Below are positions 59,917 to 64,000 of a stretch of 64,000 bases of DNA, in pieces. How positions within the stretch are numbered: the first letter of the stretch is position 1; each line of letters starts with the position of its first letter. The stretch lies in contig JAEULQ010000106.1 in assembly GCA_016792685.1 (NCBI GenBank), forward strand, positions 48,906-112,905. The letters run 5' to 3'. Source of the DNA: Tabrizicola sp. (lineage in GTDB: Bacteria > Pseudomonadota > Alphaproteobacteria > Rhodobacterales > Rhodobacteraceae). A program made the translations under genes and the position numbers. The notes under the pieces were generated by a model. It was not told the origin of the DNA, ran no database searches, and saw only the letters and a program-made list of their open reading frames with translations.

Positions 59917-60573
59917 ATGCCGCGCCGCTCGCTTGAGCATATCCGCCGCGAACAACTGTCGCGCGCGGCCTTCGAGACCCTTGCCGAGCACGGGTTGAAG
60001 GGGACGTCGCTACTGCGCGTCGCCGAAAAGGCCGATCTGTCAAAAAGTGTCGTGCTGCACTACTTCAAGACCAAGGAAGCCCTGATGGAAGCGGCGGTCC
60101 GCCAGTCGAACACCGTCACGAGGCAAGAGGTCGTGGGACTTCTGCGCCACGCCCGTACGCCCTGGGAACGGCTCTATGCTGTGATCGAGGGCAATTTCTC
60201 TGACAAGGTGTTCCGGCCGTCCCTGTGTCACGCCTGGCTCGCCCTCTGCGCCGAGGTGCCCTACAATCTGCAATACCAGCGGCTTCAGACCGTCATCCAC
60301 CGCCGGATGATGAGCAACCTTTTGCCGCCACTGCGCCAGCTGGCGCCCGCCGCAGATCAAGCCCAGATCGCCTTTGCAATTCGTTCGATGATTGACGGGA
60401 TCTGGCTTGCCGCCGGGCTGCAAACCGGTGGTCTGGACCGCGAAGCGGCCCTTGCGCACATGGACTTTCAGTTCGATCGACTCATCCCAGCTGCGGGAGC
60501 ACAACAGGCAGAGAAGACGGCGGCACGAGAGCGGATCCGGTCGGTCTACGAAATCAGGTCGACAGCGGCCTGA
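59917..60573 (+). CDS. BetI-like TetR-family regulator
   Basis: 218 residues. N-terminal TetR HTH: RREQLSRAAFETLAEHGLKGTSLLRVAEKADLSKSVVLHYFKTKEALMEAAVR, close to the BetI pattern, and a BetI-type C-terminal domain (LCHAWLALCAEVPYNLQYQRLQ, IDGIWLAAGL). GAGGAG precedes the ATG at 59917. It probably represses itself and the divergent ChoX-amidase operon, with choline or a related amine as inducer. Confidence 0.88.
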   Translation: MPRRSLEHIRREQLSRAAFETLAEHGLKGTSLLRVAEKADLSKSVVLHYFKTKEALMEAAVRQSNTVTRQEVVGLLRHARTPWERLYAVIEGNFSDKVFRPSLCHAWLALCAEVPYNLQYQRLQTVIHRRMMSNLLPPLRQLAPAADQAQIAFAIRSMIDGIWLAAGLQTGGLDREAALAHMDFQFDRLIPAAGAQQAEKTAARERIRSVYEIRSTAA

Positions 60574-60579
60574 CGCGGT

Positions 60580-60832
60580 TCAGCGGTGCTGTCGGACGAA
60601 TGCGAACCGGTTCCGCCAGAACCTCTCTGTTTCGTGGCTGATATCGATGCGACGCTCGTGCAGTTGGTCCTCGACGTTTCGGATCGACAGCGGGAACCGG
60701 ATGTAGAGCTTACCCACCAATGGGATGATCCCTGGGCTGGTCTTGAAATGGCAAAGTGAAGAAGGTTTGGACATCGGGTAAAGCTGTCGGCCTGCCGGCC
60801 CGGCGGCAGCCGACGTTCCTCTGACAACACCG
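60580..60832 (-). mobile_element. Second IS6-type transposase N-terminal remnant
   Basis: Minus strand reads FKTSPGIIPLVGKLYIRFPL then SIRNVEDQLHERRIDISHET and RFWRNRFAFV, the IS6 transposase N-terminus, stopping at 60580 right behind the BetI-like gene. The upstream end has GTTCCTCTGACAACACCG (60815-60832), matching 57260-57277. The catalytic domain is absent. The copy aligns colinearly with the remnant at 57 kb. The following 60833-60991 has no gene I recognise. Confidence 0.8.
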
Positions 60833-60991
60833 GGCCAGACGATCCTGGAATGGTGCGTGGCCAATCAGGTGGATTGCCTTGTGATCATGTCGCACAGGCC
60901 CGTGCTGCCGAACTATTTCCTGTCGGCTCCGCCGGAAGGGTCGTGCGACAGGCGCAACGCTTGCCCCGCGTCTGCTGGCCTGAAAGATCCA

Positions 60992-61240
60992 CTAGCCCGC
61001 GAGCGCCTGATCCAGATAGGCCACGGCCAGAGCTGTGGTAGCCAGTTGGGGGTAATCGGCCTCCGGAATGGGCAGGCCGAAGCGCTTGTGAAGCGCACTC
61101 ACGAGGTTCAGGAAATCCATCGAGTCAAGACCGAGGTCATTCTGCATGTGATCGTTGTCGCCGATGGTCTCGGGGTCGAGGTCAGGTGCGACGGCGGTCA
61201 GTTCAGCGATGAAGGCAGCGCGAAGGTTGGTCGGGGTCAT
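60992..61240 (-). CDS. Acyl carrier protein
   Basis: 82 residues; the phosphopantetheine site is Ser40 in DLGLDSMDFLNLV, with acidic helices typical of ACPs. ATG overlaps the stop of the E2 gene (ATGA), so it is co-translated with the dehydrogenase complex. It is not the fatty-acid AcpP (different spacing and no fab genes). It may receive an acyl group made by the 2-oxo acid dehydrogenase complex; such loading is known from some tetronate biosynthesis systems. Confidence 0.88.
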   Translation of the reverse strand: MTPTNLRAAFIAELTAVAPDLDPETIGDNDHMQNDLGLDSMDFLNLVSALHKRFGLPIPEADYPQLATTALAVAYLDQALAG

Positions 61241-62451
61241 GGGATTGCGGGCTCCTGCAAGAGGCGGTCGATCTCGGCCAGGAACAGCGCGCCGCGGCGG
61301 CCGTCGCTGACCCTGTGGTCGGCGGCCAGGCTGACAGTCACGGCGAGGCGTGGCTGGACCGCGCCGTCCTGGACCATTGGCCTGACGCGAGGGGCACCGA
61401 AGCCAACCAGTGCCACCTGCGGCGGGTAGATCACGCCGATCAGGGCATCCACGCCGTTTTCACCGAGGGAGGAGATGGTGATGGTGCCTTGGGTGATTTC
61501 GCTGTTGCGCAAGCGCCCTGCGCGGGTGCGGGCCACGATGTCGCGCATCGCCGCCATAATGGCGTCTGGATCTTTCACCTGCGCCTCCAGGATCGCGGGC
61601 GCAATCAGCCCCCCGCCACGCATCGCGACAGCCATGCCGCAATGCACCGGACCGGAAGGGGCGTAAGGTTCGGCCTCATAGCGGCCGTTAAGTTCCGGCA
61701 CCTTCGCCAGCGCCGTGACTGTGGCATGGACGAGAAGCGCCCCCATCAACAGTCGCCGGTCAGGCGTGCGGTCACGGTTTAGCGCGGTCAGCCGTTCCTG
61801 GGCCGATTGGAGGTCGATCTCATGGGTCAGGTAATAGTGCGGGATTTCGCGCTTGGCGCGGCTCATTGCGGCGGCAATGGCGCGGCGCATCTCGGTCATG
61901 TCGAGGCCAGGCTTGCCCTTCGGACGGTCCTCCGCGACTGGCTCTGCGGCGGGCTGAGGTGCAGACGGGACATAGCGCTCGACATCCGACAGCAGGATCG
62001 CGCCGCCCGGACCAGATCCCGCGATCGCCTCAAGCGCCGTCCCAAGCTCAGCAGCACGGGCGCGAGCAGCTGGCGAGGCGAGCACAGCACCACCAAGGGC
62101 CGGGGGCGGAACTGGCCTTGCCGCCGACGCTGGGGCTGGGGTTGGCGGCACGACAGCCTTGGGTGCCTCGACGGCGGGTTCGGGCGCCGCAACTGCAGCA
62201 CTGACCTCAGCCTCCTCCGCAGCGCCAAGCCGCGCCAGCGGTGCTCCGACCGGCAGCGTCTGGCCCGGCTCGGCGAGGAGCGCGCTGATTTCGCCCGCCT
62301 CGAAAATCTCGATCTCGATCGCGCCCTTCTGGGTCTCGACCACAGCGACGATATCGCCCTTCTTGACCTTGTCGCCCGGCTTTACCAGCCATTCGACGAG
62401 CTTGCCTTCCTCCATGTCCGCGCCGAGCGACGGCATTGTGAAGATGCTCAT
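61237..62451 (-). CDS. 2-oxo acid dehydrogenase complex E2 (dihydrolipoamide acyltransferase)
   Basis: 404 residues: lipoyl domain (1-75) with the lipoylated Lys42 in [11 protein letters not shown], a Pro/Ala-rich linker (80-120), an E3/E1-binding domain ([19 protein letters not shown], about 125-160) and the catalytic core with H379-x3-D383 in [11 protein letters not shown] overlaps the E1 stop and its stop overlaps the ACP ATG. No E3 gene is visible. Acyl group specificity (acetyl, branched-chain or other) cannot be told. Confidence 0.92.
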   Translation of the reverse strand: MSIFTMPSLGADMEEGKLVEWLVKPGDKVKKGDIVAVVETQKGAIEIEIFEAGEISALLAEPGQTLPVGAPLARLGAAEEAEVSAAVAAPEPAVEAPKAVVPPTPAPASAARPVPPPALGGAVLASPAARARAAELGTALEAIAGSGPGGAILLSDVERYVPSAPQPAAEPVAEDRPKGKPGLDMTEMRRAIAAAMSRAKREIPHYYLTHEIDLQSAQERLTALNRDRTPDRRLLMGALLVHATVTALAKVPELNGRYEAEPYAPSGPVHCGMAVAMRGGGLIAPAILEAQVKDPDAIMAAMRDIVARTRAGRLRNSEITQGTITISSLGENGVDALIGVIYPPQVALVGFGAPRVRPMVQDGAVQPRLAVTVSLAADHRVSDGRRGALFLAEIDRLLQEPAIP

Positions 62452-64000
62452 GGCGTCACCCCCGGCAAGGCCTTCACGGCAGCTATGATGTCGGCGACTT
62501 GCGGCAGGGCGGCTGTTTCAAGGTGCTTTGGGTAAGGCACCGGCACTTCAGCGGAACAGACCCGTGCGACAGGAGCATCGAGGTTGAAGAAACAGGCCTC
62601 TTGCACCCGCGCGGCGATCTCGGCCGACAGGGACCCGGTGCGCCAGCCCTCATCCACAACCACAGCGCGGCGGGTCCGCGCGACAGAGGCCATGATCGTC
62701 GCGTCATCCAGCGGGCGCAAGCTGCGCAGGTCAATGACCTCGGCCTCGATCCCGTCCTTGGCCAACTCCTCGGCAGCCTCGAGGGCCTTCCAAACAGAAT
62801 TGGACCATGAGACCAGCGTCACATCGCGCCCCGCTCGCCGCACGACTGCCCGGTCGATGTCTACCGCGCCCGCGTTCCCGGCGATCGTCCCGGCCATGTT
62901 GTAAAGCATGACATGCTCCAGGATGATGACGGGGTCAGGCTCCTGCAATGCGGTTGCCAGCATCCCGCGCGCGTCTTCCAGTGTAGCAGGGGCAACGACC
63001 CGCAGACCGGGGATATGGGCGAAGAACGCCTCCAGCGAGTGGGAATGCTGCGCCGCCAGTTGCCGTCCTGCGCCTGTCGCCATGCGGATGACCAGGGGCA
63101 CGCCGAACTGTCCGCCCGACATGTGGCGGATGGTGGCAGCGGTATTCATGATCTGGTCCAGCGCCAGAAGCGAGAAGTTGACGGTCATGATCTCGACAAT
63201 TGGGCGCATGCCGACCAGTGCCGCCCCGATTCCCGCCCCGGTGAAGGCGGATTCGGACAGCGGCGTGTCGCGGATGCGCTCGGGGCCGAACTCCTTCAGA
63301 AGGCCGAGCGACACCGCATAGCAGCCGCCATAGGCACCGATATCCTCCCCCATCATGAAGACGCGGTCATCGCGCAGAAGCGCCTCGATGATCGCCTGCC
63401 GGCAACACTCGCGGTAAGTGCTTTCTACGAGCGCAGACGGCACTACAGGCTCGGGCGCTGCAGGCCGGGTTTCGGCCACCACATGGCGATAGAGGTCCTC
63501 GACTGGCTCGAGCGGCGCCTGTTCACAGGCGGCGACGGCGTTTCGAAGCTGCGCCTCGACCTCGGCCTCGATGGCATCGACCTCGGCCTGATGCAGCAGG
63601 TTGTTGTCCAGAAGCCAGCTTTGGAAGCGCGTGATGGGCGCGCGCTTGCGCCATTCCGCGACCTCGGCCTTGTCGCGGTATTTCTCGGCGTCGAACATGG
63701 AATGTGGCCGGGTGCGATAGGTCTGGCACTCCAGAAACTGCGGGCCGGAACCGGTGCGCATCGCTTCGACCAGACGGCGGGCGGCGGCCTCGACTGCGAC
63801 CACATCATTGCCGTCAACCTTTTCGGCCGGCATGCCATAACTCGCTGCGCGGGCGGTGAAATCGGTATTCGCCTGGACCCGCGCGACTGCGGTGCCCATG
63901 GCGTAGAGGTTGTTTTCCATCGCGAAAAGGACCGGCAGCTTCCAGAGCGCGGCTAGGTTCATCGCCTCGTGGAACTCGCCCTCCGCCAGCGCCCCGTCGC
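62448..64000 (-). CDS. Fused E1 alpha-beta of a 2-oxo acid dehydrogenase (5' end outside window)
   Basis: At least 517 residues, running off the right edge. The N-terminal part is the E1-alpha TPP-binding region ([20 protein letters not shown] ... ENNLYAMG) with [11 protein letters not shown]; then a linker near residues 150-190 leads into a full E1-beta domain ([13 protein letters not shown] ... [20 protein letters not shown] ... [10 protein letters not shown]). Alpha and beta are separate genes in most bacterial PDH/BCKDH. It decarboxylates a 2-oxo acid and passes the acyl group to E2, encoded immediately downstream with ATGA overlap. Confidence 0.92.
   Translation of the reverse strand, partial: DGALAEGEFHEAMNLAALWKLPVLFAMENNLYAMGTAVARVQANTDFTARAASYGMPAEKVDGNDVVAVEAAARRLVEAMRTGSGPQFLECQTYRTRPHSMFDAEKYRDKAEVAEWRKRAPITRFQSWLLDNNLLHQAEVDAIEAEVEAQLRNAVAACEQAPLEPVEDLYRHVVAETRPAAPEPVVPSALVESTYRECCRQAIIEALLRDDRVFMMGEDIGAYGGCYAVSLGLLKEFGPERIRDTPLSESAFTGAGIGAALVGMRPIVEIMTVNFSLLALDQIMNTAATIRHMSGGQFGVPLVIRMATGAGRQLAAQHSHSLEAFFAHIPGLRVVAPATLEDARGMLATALQEPDPVIILEHVMLYNMAGTIAGNAGAVDIDRAVVRRAGRDVTLVSWSNSVWKALEAAEELAKDGIEAEVIDLRSLRPLDDATIMASVARTRRAVVVDEGWRTGSLSAEIAARVQEACFFNLDAPVARVCSAEVPVPYPKHLETAALPQVADIIAAVKALPGVTP

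Noticed and set aside
60833-60991. Possible gene fragment on the plus strand (reading ANQVDCLVIMSHRPVLPNYF)
   Set aside because: Short, no start context or recognised family, and it runs antisense into the acyl carrier protein gene.

Overview
The window is GC-rich DNA from an alphaproteobacterium, most likely a member of the Rhodobacteraceae (Rhodobacter/Gemmobacter/Tabrizicola-like). The evidence is the core block infA-maf-RNase E/G-yacG-tRNA-Phe, a Rhodobacter-type sulfide:quinone oxidoreductase with a SqrR-like persulfide regulator, frequent ATGA/GTGA gene overlaps, and the density of solute-binding-protein transporters. Only the 11.5-15 kb block is clearly housekeeping; the rest is a string of catabolic and transport operons.

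Layout. 1-9.5 kb: a plus-strand operon entering from the left edge, with a FAD oxidoreductase, a GcvT-like folate protein, two Rieske oxygenases, a PotFGHI-type ABC transporter and a cupin carrying the DddQ-type DMSP-lyase motif. It looks like uptake and demethylation of a methylated onium compound or amine. 9.5-9.96 kb: a non-coding cluster of strong palindromes. 10-12.5 kb: divergent HxlR regulator and quinone oxidoreductase, a SnoaL-like protein and a GNAT. 12.8-14.9 kb: the core block. 15-19.9 kb: an oxidative aldose (L-arabinose/D-galactose type) operon with a divergent LysR regulator.

19.9-28.5 kb: a divergent rhizopine/inositol-like locus. One side has a MocD-like oxygenase, a MocE-like Rieske ferredoxin and a divergent PanB-fold protein. 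The other has a LacI regulator, a MocC-like isomerase, a sugar ABC transporter and an IolG-like dehydrogenase. A repeated 10-bp motif and a perfect 16-bp palindrome are candidate operators. 28.5-36.5 kb: a tightly overlapping eight-gene minus-strand operon (NMT1-type ABC transporter, cytosine/creatinine deaminase-like amidohydrolase, FAD oxidase, two quinone reductase-like flavoproteins, creatininase-like hydrolase) with a divergent Rid protein. It probably degrades an N-heterocycle.

36.5-42.7 kb: a sulfide-response operon (membrane fusion protein, RND pump, SQR, small membrane protein, SqrR) with a candidate SqrR operator upstream. 43-50.1 kb: an aldo/keto reductase, a TctDE-type two-component system, a PgtC-like periplasmic protein and a tripartite tricarboxylate transporter. 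50.1-61 kb: an amine-catabolism region (PotF-like binding protein, two flavin amine oxidases, a PuuR-like regulator, a PuuB-like oxidase, a ChoX-like binding protein, an amidase and a BetI-like regulator) scattered with three IS6-type transposase remnants and one truncated binding-protein gene. 61-64 kb: an acyl carrier protein beside E2 and a fused E1 alpha-beta of a 2-oxo acid dehydrogenase complex that runs off the right edge.

No CRISPR array, rRNA or intact insertion sequence was seen.
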